Positions 1 to 10,500 of a stretch of 64,000 nucleotides of DNA are shown here, piece after piece. The position numbers and the translations under genes are program-made. The stretch is taken from contig WHVA01000246.1 of NCBI GenBank assembly GCA_015179125.1, positions 1 to 64,000 on the forward strand, written 5' to 3'. The stretch comes from Gautieria morchelliformis. Lineage: Eukaryota > Basidiomycota > Agaricomycetes > Gomphales > Gomphaceae. The notes under the pieces were generated by a model. That model was not told the DNA's origin and made no database searches. It saw nothing but the letters and a program-made list of their open reading frames with translations. The first letter of the stretch is position 1. Each line of letters opens with the position of its first letter.

Positions 1-388
1 TGGCATATCGATATAACCACATTGTCAAAATTCAGGATCCCCAAGATCACTATTGGATCTATTTCACAATGCACAAGCTTTGAAACCTGTGGATTATGAC
101 AATAGGCGCAATCTTATAATCTCTGATGATTCAGTCAAGACTATTACCACTTTCATGTCTAGAGTCGCTGGGAGGCCCATCCCAGAGGTCGAGAGAGAGC
201 TCTGCATGTTCGGCTGTCCCATGGGTGCATACATGATTCATGATACTATATGAGCAGGGATATATTTTGCATGATCCTATTTACCCCAATGCACTTGACC
301 TTACCGATTCACTTGACCTTACTGATGCATTTGACCTTACCAAGGCGTTTGACCTACACCCCCGCGCTTCGCGCGGGTACCCACCTAG
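1..388 (+). mobile_element. 3' end of a Helitron (partial, enters from left edge)
   Basis: The segment ends with the classical Helitron 3' terminus: a GC-rich hairpin (stem CCCGCGC at 361-367, loop TTC, stem GCGCGGG at 371-377) followed 8-11 bases later by CTAG at 385-388 and then T. Upstream (about 290-355) lie imperfect repeats of the type TTGACCTTACTGATGCA. The same arrangement closes the complete Helitron at 6579, so both belong to one family. A 66-codon reading frame at 53-253 is not recognised and may be a captured scrap or chance. The body of this element lies outside the window. Confidence 0.7.
361..388 (+). repeat. Helitron 3' terminal hairpin and CTAG end
   Basis: A 7-bp perfect stem with a 3-nt loop, then CTAG and a T. 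This is the hallmark of the 3' terminus that rolling-circle transposons use to end strand transfer. It matches the second copy at 6552-6579 closely, including the preceding repeats. Confidence 0.8.
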
Positions 389-1026
389 TTCCTATAGGTG
401 AAAGTAGCACGGTGGGAGGTTGTGGGCGCGCTGACCAATGCTGACCAATGCTTGGTCATCAGTTTGTCAGCGGAGCGCGCGAGCGGCGCAGCTGTGAGCC
501 CCACCAGCGGTTTGCGCCACTCTTCCGGCTCCAGCGCTGCGCAGCGTTCTGGAGCGTGCGAGCGGCGCAGCCGCGAGCGGTTTAGGCCGGTCTGCTCAGG
601 CGCTCAAAGCAGCGCTGCGCTGGCAGATCGCTGCGCAGCCAGCCGCTTTGCGCACTCCACCACCACCCTCCTCTCCTCTCCTCTCTGCCCACTACTAGAT
701 AGAATAAAAATTGCGTGAGAGTGAATTAATAGATAGCCTATATAGTGTAGTACACAAAAGATCTCTTCCCAGGGAGATCTCTGCAGTGAACTATTGGGGT
801 TGACCTCTTCAGTGGGGCAGCTTTTTCTCTGCTAAGGAGCCAGGTAGTCATCCCAGGCTGCCTTAGAGGGAGCCACAATTCCATTGCAGTTCTTTCAGTG
901 TTGACTTGCACTACTGGTGGCTGAAGAAGACATCTCCCCAGGACAAGGACCAGGACCAGGACCTTTTACTGGAATTATTCCAGTTGGATAGCCGAAGAAG
1001 ACTTGGATATTTTCATCAAAAAAATT

Positions 1027-1246
1027 CCCCATCCCTTCCTTGGTACATATATTTCTCTGTGGTCTGGTGTGAGCCATCTGACAGTTTTTTTTTTTGTTTT
1101 AAATAGAAATTAATAAATTCCCTTGACTTTGCCTAACAAACAAACTCCCCATCCCTTCCTTGGTATGTATGTATTTCTCTGTGGTCTGGTGTGAGCCGTC
1201 TGACATTTATTTAATTAGAAATTAATAAATTCCCTGACTTTGCCCA
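1027..1246 (+). repeat. 120-bp tandem duplication in the Helitron 5' region
   Basis: A segment beginning CCCCATCCCTTCCTTGGTA occurs at 1027 and again at 1147. The two copies differ by a few changes and a variable T run, and each ends near AATTAATAAATTCCC. It lies in the untranslated leader or intron region upstream of the Rep/helicase exon. Confidence 0.8.
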
Positions 1247-1338
1247 AGAAAAATTAACAACAACAGCATCTGCTTGTAAATGTAAGTTGAAGTGGGGTAG
1301 CTTGATTGTTCCTCTAAGCTTATGCCTGCATTTCTCAG

Positions 1339-4300
1339 GATCCTTCTACTCCAGAGAGAAATCGTCAGCAGGAGCGTGAAAGGGCGAGGGAGGAGCAGGA
1401 GGGTCGTATGACGTCGCCTACTGATCGGAGAGCGCGTGCCCTTGCTGTGGCTGCTGCCAGAGCTCGGAACCAGCCACCCCCTCCACCACCTCCTTTTGCC
1501 ATCCCTCACCCTCCTCCTAGAAGCAATGTGGCTGATCCTTTTCAACAACCTGCTGCAGAGCCATTACGTCCTCCTGATCCCAGTCCTGGACAGCAGGTGG
1601 CAGCCCTTCGTGCTCAGTTAGCAGCAATCCCAGCAGCACAGCCCTTGAGAAGATACAGGCAGGAGCCGATACAGCCACCTCCTAATCTTCCTGTGGTTGG
1701 TTCTGCAGGAATTGCACAGTTGCGTGCTCAGGCTGCTGAGCCAGCACAGCCCTTGAGAAGATACAGGCAGGAGCCAATACAGCCACCTCCCAATCTTCCT
1801 GTGGTTGGTTCTGCAGGAATTGCACAGTTGCGTGCTCAGGCTGCTGAGCAGTCTGCTATATTGCAGCAATTGGGAAGGGGTAGACAGGCAGCTAATCCTC
1901 CTGTAGTAGGTTCTGCAGGAGTGGCAGCATTGCGTGCTCAGGCCAATGCAATAAGACCAATGCCACCGCTACTCCCTGCGCTTTTGCGGCCTCTTCAGCG
2001 ACTCCCTGCACCTCCTCAGCTGCTCCCTGCACCTCCGCAGCCTCCGCAGCCACTCCCTGAACCTCCTCAGCCACTCCCTGCACCTCCTCAGCCGCTCCCT
2101 GCACCTCCTCAGCCGCTCCCTGCACCTCCTCAGCTGCTCCCTGCACCTCCTCAGCCGCTCCCTGCACCTCCTCAGCCGCTCCCTGTACCTCGGCAGCGTC
2201 CTCAGCGACCTCCTCCTCCTCTTCCACTGGGTCGCTCTAGAATAATTGAGGCAGATGTGCAGCGTCATGATTTGGGTCCCATGGTTATTCCCTGCCCTGA
2301 CTGTGGAGCATTACACTGGAGGGCAGAACGTCTGCAGAAATCCTCAAATGTGCGGCCCAGGTTTGGTGATTGCTGTATGGAAGGAAAGGTGCAGCTGGAA
2401 GACCTGCCAGAGCCCCCTCAGCCATTGAAACAGCTCTTAGAAGGCCAGGACCCTGAGGCAAAAGGATTTCACCAGAATATCAGGCAGTATAATGCTGCGT
2501 TTGCATTCACTTCTGTGGGGGCCGACTTTGACCAAGATTTGCTTCGGGAGGGTCGTGGTCCATATGTGCTCAAGCTACAGGGTGAACTGTATCATCTCCA
2601 TGGCTCTCTCCTCCCTGACAATGAAGACGATCCAAAGTATGCCCAGCTTTACATATATGATCCTGCACTGGCTTTGGCAAAGAGAAAAAATCGTAATGAG
2701 TGTCTGTCTCCAACTATCATGGGAGACTTGCAGGAAATGCTCCTGCTATGCAATCCTCATGTGCGCACATATAAACAAGCAGCTGAGAGGCTCAGAGCTC
2801 AAGAACAGAATGGTGACATCCAGGCAAGGCTCACGTACAGGGCACACAGGGGTCCTAGGAGATATAATGTCCCAACTGCAGATGAGATTGCAGTCGTTCT
2901 TCCTGGAGATGGCATCGACCCTGGACCTAGGGATATTATTGTCCAGCTCAGAGGTGGACCTTTCAGAAGGGTATTGGATACCAATGCAAACTATGCCTCG
3001 CTGCACTATGTCTTGCTCTTTCCCAAGGGAGAGTTGGGATGGGAACCAGGTATTCCTTATCATGAGCCAGAGCGTGCTCGGCAGGCCAATCCCAATCCAA
3101 ACAGACGGACACAGGTCACCCAAATACAGTACCATGCATATCGTCTGTTCCAGAGAGCGAGAGAACCTACAACACTCCTGCGTGGTGGCAAATTGTTCCA
3201 GCAGTACATTGTAGACTCCTGGGCTGCTGCAGAGCAAAGCAGACTGAGGTGGATCAGGGCCAATCAACACACTCTGCGTGCTGAGCAGTATAACCAGATG
3301 GTAGATTCATATGGAGGCTTGGACAATGACATTGGAGATGCAAACAGCTTGGGCATAAAAGTCATTCTGCCTGCGACATTTCAAGGAAGTACACGGGACA
3401 TGAATCAAAACTGCCAGAACTCCCTGGCCATTGCAACAAAGAAGGGTCCCCCTGATTTATTTATTACCATGACTGCCAATCCAAAGTGGGATGAGATAGT
3501 GGCCGAGTTGCTCCCTGGACAAACTGCTCAGGACAGACCTGACCTGGTGTCGTGGGTGTTTCACCTCAAAAAGAAATACCTCATTGACTTGATCGTCAAG
3601 GACAAGATCTTTGGAGAAACCGTCGCTCGCGTTCACACTATTGAATTCCAGAAGAGGGGGCTCCCACACATGCACCTGCTTACCTGGTTCGATAGGGAGT
3701 CCAAGGTCAAACATCCACATGAGGTGGATTCTATGATTTCAGCAGAGTTCCCTGATCCAGAGACACATCCTGTCCTCTACCAGTTGGTCTGTGAGCTGAT
3801 GACACATGGTCCCTGTGGACAAATGAATCCAAATGCACCCTGCATGGAAAATGGCAAGTGCAAGAAAGGCTTCCCAAAGCCATTCTGTGAGGAGACCATT
3901 GTGAATGTAGATGGATATCCAAAATATCGTCGTCGCAATGATGGAAGGCTGCACAATGTCAGAGGTGACATGCTGGACAACAGATGGGTTGTGCCATACT
4001 CACCTCTGCTCTTGCTCAAACTCCGGTGTCACATCAACCTTGAATTCACCTTCAGTGTGAGGTGCGTCAAGTATATCCACAAGTATCTATACAAGGGCCA
4101 CGATCGGACCACGATGGAGTTTGGTGTCGACCACGATGAGATAAAGAAGTACCTGGACGCTCGCTATGTCAGTGCTCATGAGGCCTGTTGGAGGTTGCTG
4201 GAGCGGGAAATCCACACCCAGGTGCCTGCAGTCATGGCACTGCCAGTCCATGAAAAAGACCAGCAATCAGTCATTTTCAATCCTGATGCTGATCCGCTCA

Positions 4301-6417
4301 CCATCATGAACAGGGTGGAGGGGTCAAAGACAGCGCTCATGGCTTACTTTGAGGCCAATGCTGCCTATCCTCATGCACGCGATGTGCTCTATGTGGATTT
4401 TCCTGAGCATTTTACCTGGAAAAAAGAGGAAAGGGTATGGACACCACGTCAAAGGGGATATAGCATTGGACGCCTTCACTTTGCAAGCCCAAAATCAGGA
4501 GAGAGATTTTATTTGCGCACTCTCCTCACGGTGGTCAAGGGCGCCAGATCCTTTGAGGAGCTTAGGACAGTGGATGGCATACAATGTCCTACTTACAAGG
4601 AGGCCTGTCTTGCCAGGGGACTTCTGGAGGATGATCAGGAGTGGAGGTTGTGTCTCCAGGAAGCCAGTGGCATGAAAACAGGTGCTCAGCTCAGACATCT
4701 CTTTGCCACCATCCTTGGTCATTGCATTCCCTCACAACCTGACAGACTATGGGACACCTTCAAGGAGCACATATGTGATGATCTCAGACATCGGCTCCAA
4801 GTCAGACACAATATCCAGGAGCCACGGGATGATCAGGTCTATGATTTTGGCCTCTTTCTCTTGGATAAACTCCTTCAGCGTAATGGAATGTCCTTGAGCA
4901 GCTTTAAAGATATGCCTCGGGTGGTAGGCGAGTGGGAGGTCCTGATTGGAAACAGGTTCATAGCTGAGCAGAGGGACTATGACCCTGTTCAAGAGAGGCA
5001 GATGGCTGATGAGGAGGTTCCCAAGCTGAATGAGGGGCAAAGGTCTGCGCATGATCAGATATTACGGTCGGCACTGGACATAGATGCTCAGGGGAAACCT
5101 AACGGACAAATGTTTTTCGTCACTGGCTCAGGGGGCGCTGGGAAATCATTCACATGGAACACCCTAATCCACTCCTGTAGAGTGGAGAGTCTCATTGTGC
5201 TTGCTGTAGCCTCATCTGCAATGGCTGCACTTATCCTCACTAATGGGACAACCTCTCACAGCATGCTTGGAATTCCAATTCCTGTCCATGAGGGCTCTCT
5301 CTCCTCCATCAAAAAGAACTCTGACCAGGCTGATATGCTGAGACTGGCCAGGCTCATCATTTGGGATGAGGCTGCAATGCAGCATCGCCATGCCATAGAG
5401 GCCATTGACAGGACACTGAGGGATTTCCTTGACCAGCCTGACAGACCCTTTGGTGGCATCACAGTCGCCTTTGGAGGTGACTTTCAGCAGACTCTCCCAA
5501 TCGTCCCTAAAGGCTCCAAGGAGGATATCGTGGGAGCTACCCTTCAGAAGTCATATCTGTGGCCAAAGATCAAGGTCCTCCATCTGACAGAGAACATGCG
5601 GGTGAGAAATGACCCTGACAGAGCGAGGTTTGCAGAATGGCTGCAGAATGTGGGCCAGGGAAAGGATCTCCCACTAGATCATACGTTCTCACTCCCTCCT
5701 CACATGGTGTGTGGCCCTGGAATTGCAGAGCTGATCCAGGAAATATACCCTGGCATTGGCAATGCAATCCCTGCCCAGGACAATTATTTCTTGGAGCGGG
5801 CCATCCTCTGTCCCAGAAATATTGAGGTCAATGAGATCAATTCCATGGTGTTGAGGCAGTTTCCAGGTGATGCTCAGGTCTTCCACTGTGCAGATTCTGT
5901 CAAGGAAACCGACTTTGCAGAGCAGTATCCTGTGGAGTATCTGAATTCCATAGAGATGGGCAGTCTTCCTCCTGCTCACTTGGAAGTCAAGCCTGGAGTG
6001 CCTCTGATGATGTTGCGCAATTTGGATAAGAAGCAAGGACTATGCAATGGGACAAGGTTGCGGTTGGTGAGGATGAGGAATAGAGTGTTGGAGGTCAGGA
6101 TCATCTCAGGTCCACGTGCAGGAAATACTGCTTTCATCCCCAGGATCACCATTTCACCATCAGAGGGGGAATTACCATTTGTGCTGCAGAGGAGACAGTT
6201 TCCAGTGCGTGTGGCATTTGCAATGACCATCAACAAGTCTCAGGGACAGTCTTTGGGTACGGTTGGGCTGGACCTGAGATATCCAGTGTTTGGACATGGT
6301 CAGTTGTATGTTGGTGTTTCAAGGGGAACAAGCTGGAACAAAGTGAAGGTCTTGCTTGAGGAGGGTTTGAACACAACCAACGTTGTATATAAAGATGTAT
6401 TACTTAGAGCTCCTTGA
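1339..6417 (+). CDS. Helitron Rep/helicase (RepHel)
   Basis: Encodes the rolling-circle transposase of the Helitron. From the first in-frame ATG at 1408 it is 1669 aa. Order: a Pro/Gln-rich N-terminus with two copies of a roughly 34-residue repeat and a run of LPAPPQP units; a Cys-rich segment (CPDCGALHW, then CC); the Helitron Rep domain with the HUH motif HTIEFQKRGLPHMH at residues 743-756 and the tyrosine motif YIHKYLYKG at 889-897; then a PIF1-like SF1B helicase with Walker A GSGGAGKS at 1240-1247, Walker B IIWDEA near 1317, GGDFQQTLP, and the terminal INKSQGQS and YVGVSRG motifs. Rep nicks and joins strands and the helicase unwinds. The frame stays open upstream to a good acceptor (TTTCTCAG ending at 1338), giving DPSTPERNRQQERERARE before the ATG, so the true start is probably in an upstream exon that I could not place. 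No stop interrupts the gene. Confidence 0.93.
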   Translation, partial: DPSTPERNRQQERERAREEQEGRMTSPTDRRARALAVAAARARNQPPPPPPPFAIPHPPPRSNVADPFQQPAAEPLRPPDPSPGQQVAALRAQLAAIPAAQPLRRYRQEPIQPPPNLPVVGSAGIAQLRAQAAEPAQPLRRYRQEPIQPPPNLPVVGSAGIAQLRAQAAEQSAILQQLGRGRQAANPPVVGSAGVAALRAQANAIRPMPPLLPALLRPLQRLPAPPQLLPAPPQPPQPLPEPPQPLPAPPQPLPAPPQPLPAPPQLLPAPPQPLPAPPQPLPVPRQRPQRPPPPLPLGRSRIIEADVQRHDLGPMVIPCPDCGALHWRAERLQKSSNVRPRFGDCCMEGKVQLEDLPEPPQPLKQLLEGQDPEAKGFHQNIRQYNAAFAFTSVGADFDQDLLREGRGPYVLKLQGELYHLHGSLLPDNEDDPKYAQLYIYDPALALAKRKNRNECLSPTIMGDLQEMLLLCNPHVRTYKQAAERLRAQEQNGDIQARLTYRAHRGPRRYNVPTADEIAVVLPGDGIDPGPRDIIVQLRGGPFRRVLDTNANYASLHYVLLFPKGELGWEPGIPYHEPERARQANPNPNRRTQVTQIQYHAYRLFQRAREPTTLLRGGKLFQQYIVDSWAAAEQSRLRWIRANQHTLRAEQYNQMVDSYGGLDNDIGDANSLGIKVILPATFQGSTRDMNQNCQNSLAIATKKGPPDLFITMTANPKWDEIVAELLPGQTAQDRPDLVSWVFHLKKKYLIDLIVKDKIFGETVARVHTIEFQKRGLPHMHLLTWFDRESKVKHPHEVDSMISAEFPDPETHPVLYQLVCELMTHGPCGQMNPNAPCMENGKCKKGFPKPFCEETIVNVDGYPKYRRRNDGRLHNVRGDMLDNRWVVPYSPLLLLKLRCHINLEFTFSVRCVKYIHKYLYKGHDRTTMEFGVDHDEIKKYLDARYVSAHEACWRLLEREIHTQVPAVMALPVHEKDQQSVIFNPDADPLTIMNRVEGSKTALMAYFEANAAYPHARDVLYVDFPEHFTWKKEERVWTPRQRGYSIGRLHFASPKSGERFYLRTLLTVVKGARSFEELRTVDGIQCPTYKEACLARGLLEDDQEWRLCLQEASGMKTGAQLRHLFATILGHCIPSQPDRLWDTFKEHICDDLRHRLQVRHNIQEPRDDQVYDFGLFLLDKLLQRNGMSLSSFKDMPRVVGEWEVLIGNRFIAEQRDYDPVQERQMADEEVPKLNEGQRSAHDQILRSALDIDAQGKPNGQMFFVTGSGGAGKSFTWNTLIHSCRVESLIVLAVASSAMAALILTNGTTSHSMLGIPIPVHEGSLSSIKKNSDQADMLRLARLIIWDEAAMQHRHAIEAIDRTLRDFLDQPDRPFGGITVAFGGDFQQTLPIVPKGSKEDIVGATLQKSYLWPKIKVLHLTENMRVRNDPDRARFAEWLQNVGQGKDLPLDHTFSLPPHMVCGPGIAELIQEIYPGIGNAIPAQDNYFLERAILCPRNIEVNEINSMVLRQFPGDAQVFHCADSVKETDFAEQYPVEYLNSIEMGSLPPAHLEVKPGVPLMMLRNLDKKQGLCNGTRLRLVRMRNRVLEVRIISGPRAGNTAFIPRITISPSEGELPFVLQRRQFPVRVAFAMTINKSQGQSLGTVGLDLRYPVFGHGQLYVGVSRGTSWNKVKVLLEEGLNTTNVVYKDVLLRAP

Positions 6418-6551
6418 TTTCTGATATCTACTTGATGCAAATTGATTACTTTGATTTTCCCCAATGCACTTGACCTTACTGATATGTTAGACTTACTGAT
6501 GCATTAGACTTACTGATGTGTTTGACCTTACTGACGCGTTTGACTTGCACC

Positions 6552-6579
6552 CCCGCGCGAAGCGCGGGTATCCACCTAG
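6552..6579 (+). repeat. Helitron 3' terminal hairpin and CTAG end (second copy)
   Basis: Stem CCCGCGC at 6552-6558 pairs with GCGCGGG at 6562-6568 around a GAA loop, followed by CTAG at 6576-6579 and T. Imperfect GACCTTACTGA-type repeats precede it from about 6464. This sets the right boundary of the complete Helitron. Confidence 0.85.
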
Positions 6580-7223
6580 TTTTCATATAGGGAGGCCCAC
6601 AACCGCCCCCCTAGAACTTTATACTATAGATCTCTGTCCTCACCTGCCTTCCCTTAAGGTATGTGTTCCGCTACGCGTTCAGTTTGTGTACACCCAGGCT
6701 AATTGTGATTTTTCCATCTTTGGCCCCCGTCTACCTCGCGGCACTTGGTTTTCCAGTGTCAATCTCACTATCGTACGTATGTTTTCAACAACGTGATCTT
6801 TACACGACGGCTGATGTACGATGATGTCCTTTTCCTTTTTCTCCGTTCTTTTATCCAGTGGTGCTGCCTGCATATTTTATCCATCCGTGTCGTGCCGTGC
6901 CGTATTTTACCCGACCTTCTCTCACTTCCTGGATCCTGATGTCTGCGCCATCCACCTTTCCAGCCCTGTTTCCCTCTTCGCACGTTCCCCATTGGTGTTG
7001 TCCTCCCTATGATGCCCTTACCACACGTCTTCTTCTTTCATCTTCGCGACCGTTCTTATTCTCTGTGTGTTCTCGTCTGCGGCATCCTTTATCTTCTAGG
7101 GACATGCATGTTAAAAATGATTGGTTCACTGTATTGTCACTTCTTTTCATGATGATTGTCACTTTCTTTGTGCGGAACCGGTCAACTCCCTTCGTGATCG
7201 TTTCATGCAGTACGACTTTGCAC
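6580..7223. other. Intergenic, no gene recognised
   Basis: Between the Helitron end and the LINE remnant. Only short unconvincing frames; T-rich stretches and no recognisable domain. Confidence 0.5.
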
Positions 7224-7373
7224 TCGAGCGAAGAAAGGCCGATACCTATTGAGTGTAGGGGGGTTCTACCCAGCAGCAAGTCAGCCGAGCTCCAGAGATA
7301 CCACCAGGAGGCAAAACGGACAGTCAGGGCCACGTTCGCAAAATCACCAAGGGCCCCAATAGCGCACAGGACA
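7224..7373 (+). pseudogene. LINE ORF2 remnant, left part (split by copia)
   Basis: Translates as SSEERPIPIECRGVLPSSKSAELQRY and onward. This lines up with SSEERFIPMEFQGILPRSKAVELQRH in the LINE ORF2 at 31.4-31.5 kb, just after its RNase H domain. The remnant stops at the copia insertion and resumes on the other side at 11878. Only this scrap of the LINE is present; its 5' side ends within unrelated sequence. Confidence 0.85.
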
Positions 7374-7598
7374 TGTGGGACGAAGGAGATATAAATGATC
7401 TGTTATTCTATCTTGATCTCAAGTAGATCGTTCCTTTATATACAAAATATGATGTCCGTTTGTATTACCAATCTCTTCGAGCTGCTGTGCCGATGCGATG
7501 CCGGTGCACCAGCAACCCGGGGTCGAGAGCGATCTCGAACCTCCGGCTAAATGCGTGCCGGCTCTGCCTCGGCGGTGTCATCGTCCCGATTACTAACA
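7374..7598 (-). repeat. copia LTR (3' LTR of the minus-strand element)
   Basis: 225 bp, same sequence as 11648-11872 as read. On the minus strand it begins TGTTAGTAATCGGGACGATG and ends in CCCACA. The gag-pol frame runs into this LTR. Confidence 0.93.
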
Positions 7599-10500
7599 CT
7601 CCCCTCAGCGAGAAGTCCCTTCGGCAAAATCCTAATTTCCCTAATAGATACCTGTGTTGATATAAATCCAATCCCTTTGTAAATATGTCCGCTATGTTCT
7701 CCTTCGTCGGTACGTACGTAAGTGATGCCTCGTGAGAGGCCACTTTCTCACGGATAAAATGATATGCGACATTGATGTGTTTGGTACGCGCATGATACGT
7801 TGCGTCATGCGATAGTGTAATGGCGCCTAGATTGTCTGATCGAAGTGACGTGGGCTGGGTTTGATCGATTCCAAGTTCCTCGATAAAACGCCTCAGCCAG
7901 ATTAATTGCTTGGCGCCCTCGGTAAGTGCCATGTATTCGGCCTCCGTGGTAGATAGCGCGATCGTTCGCTGCTTCTTCGAGCTCCATGCGATAGCTCCCC
8001 CTCCTAGTATAGCTACATAGCCACTAATAGATAGTGCGTCGTTTCTATTAGCATAATCCGAGTCGACAAATATTTCGAGGTCGAGACCAGCGTCTCGTCG
8101 GAATGTTATGCCGTCGTCACGTGACCCTTTGAGGTACCTGAGCGCGTGTTTGATCGCCGTCCAGTGCTCGGGTCCATAAGTAGTAGTGAATTGGCTCAAG
8201 TGTTGTACGGTAAAAGCCAAATCAGGTCGCGTGCTGAGTGCTGCATACATGAGTGATCCGATCGCTTTAGCATAAGGTACTTCGGCAGTTGGACCTGTTG
8301 AGTCCATGGGTGTCGTGAGTTTGATCATTTTATGCAGAGGTGTAGATACGGAATGTGCTGTTGTCATGTTGAATCGATCGAGTATGATGTCGATGTAATG
8401 CCCTTGTGACATGATCAGTGTTCCCTCATCCCTATTCCTCTCAACTCTAATTCCCAAGATTTTCTTCATTTCTCCTAAATCTGTTAAAGGGAATTTCCCA
8501 TGAAGCTCCCCCTTGAGCTTAATCATCCCTCCTTTGGAGTCAGCAAATAGTCCAAAGTCGTCCACATATACTGATATGACTTCGATTGAATCCTTATCTT
8601 GTCTGATGTAGACACATTCATCGGCTGTACTTTGATGAAAGCCGAGATCGAGTAGTAATTTGCGTAAGCGCTGATGCCAAGCTCGCCCCGATTGCTTGAG
8701 TCCGTAGAGCGCTCTGTATATTCTTAGAGCGCGTCCAGATCCATCATCAAAACCGTCGGGCTGGCGCATGTAGATCTCCTCATCTATGGTTGAATTGAGG
8801 TAGGCGCCTTTGACATCCATCATTTCGATTTCCCAATCGAGTGTGTTTGCGATCGCTAATAGAACACGTAGTGAATCGAATTTGACCACGGGTGAGGTTA
8901 TCTCGTAGTAATCCATCCCTGGCCTCTGTGTGAATCCTTGAGCCACAACCCTTGCTTTAGCCTTATCGAATTGTCCGTCCGGTTGTGTTTTGACAGCGTA
9001 TACCCATCGGCAACCGATAGCTACTCGTCCGGGTGGTAGTTCTGTTAGTTCCCATGTTCCTAATGTCTTGTGTTGATCCATCTCAATTTCCATTGCTTTC
9101 TCCCAGATCGGCGCATCATCACGTGATACCGCCGCTCTGTAATTCTCAGGTTCAGTGACGATTTCTTTCGTTATGTAAACCTGCTCGGTGCGTCCTGAAT
9201 TATTCAGTTTCCGGTAATCCGGCCTTTGAGTGATACGCGCGCTCCGTCGGATCTCTGGAGCTGGCGCTTGTTCAGGTGGATCAGGAACGGGTGTCGTGTG
9301 GGGTGATGACGTCTGTGGGGTAGATGTGATCGGGTCCGGCACATGCTCGCGCGGTGAGTGCTCCCCCTCGAGCGGTGCCGTGTCATCATCGTCGTTGTCT
9401 GGGATAGGGTAGAGTCGGTTGTCATTTTCGTCGAATGTGATATTTCTCGAAATTTGAACATGTTTTGAGGCTTTATTGTAATACCTCCATGCTTTTGCAT
9501 GTTCTGCTACTCCGACGAAGATGTGTTCTTCTGCCTTTGGATCAAGTTTAGCTCGTCGTTGATCCGGCACCATAACCCAACAATTTGTCCCGAATTCCTC
9601 TAGACGTGCTATGTTCGGCTTCTTGCCGAATAGTGCCTGGAACGGCGTTGCGTCATCTCCAAGCGCTCGCGTGGGTGATCGGTTTTTGATGTAACACGCG
9701 TAAGCCACGGCCTCGGGCCAGAGTATTTTAGGCAGGTTCTTGGCAAATATCATTGCCCGTGCGTGCTCGAGTAAGGTTCGGTTGAGTCGTTCGGCGATTC
9801 CATTCTGGGCTGGGGAGTATGGAGCTGTAGTCTCCATGATAATGCCATATTTTGCACAAAATTCCTTGAAATTTTTATTGACATATTCCCCTCCATTATC
9901 CGAGCGAAACCTCTTTAGTTTCTGACCTGTTTGGGTCTCGAGGAATGCCTTGTACGTCTCGAAGTGTTTGAGCGCTTCATCTTTGGCGCTCCCAAAATAG
10001 ATGACCGTGTACCTCGATTTGATGTCCGTGAAAGAATAAAAGTATTTCTCACGCGATGGTCCCTCGGTCTGGGCAGGTCCCCATACATCGGATACTGTCA
10101 GGTCACCGACCTGTTCTACAGTGTCCTCGGCTCTTTTGGGGAACGGCTCCACATGCCGCTTGCCTTGTATGCATGCCTTGCACTGGCTCGGCTCGTTTGA
10201 CTCGTCGATCTCAAGTCCGGTGACTAGATCGTTAGACTTCAACAATTTTATGGAGTTTATATTGACGTGCCCTAGTATCCTGTGCCATTTGTCCCATGAC
10301 CGTCCTTTTGCCGCTGCGGCAAAGTCCCGTGCCTCGACTGATCGAGTGACTCGTGCCTTCATACAGAATAGCCGCCCACGCTTCTGTCCCTGTGCGAAGG
10401 TAACTCCGGCGCGTGATTTGAATTCGACGCCGGTGCCTGAAAATGTGGCCGTGTTGCCCTTATCAGTTAAACGCCCTACGCTGATAAGGTTGTTCGGCGC

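Larger units (their letters stand above)
390..6579 (+). mobile_element. Helitron, apparently complete, tandem to the previous one
   Basis: The 3' end is clear: hairpin at 6552-6568, CTAG at 6576-6579, followed by T. The 5' end is less certain. The best candidate is TCCTATAGGTGAAAG starting at 390, directly after the 3' end of the upstream Helitron, because Helitrons start with TC. The element carries one long Rep/helicase gene (1339-6417), so it may be autonomous. About 950 bases of non-coding 5' sequence include a 120-bp tandem duplication. Two Helitrons end to end fit the family's habit of inserting next to, or replicating through, existing 3' ends. Confidence 0.7.

Noticed and set aside
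361-388. The hairpin as an intrinsic transcription terminator
   Set aside because: It is followed by CTAG and not by a T run, and the same structure ends the second Helitron, so a transposon terminus explains it better.
1892-2268. Minus-strand Glu/Val/Arg-rich frames opposite the Helitron gene
   Set aside because: Complement of the LPAPPQP repeat in the Helitron protein; composition artefact.
6858-7394. A 178-codon plus-strand frame
   Set aside because: It fuses non-coding flank with the LINE scrap and the edge of the copia LTR; only the 7224-7373 part is meaningful.
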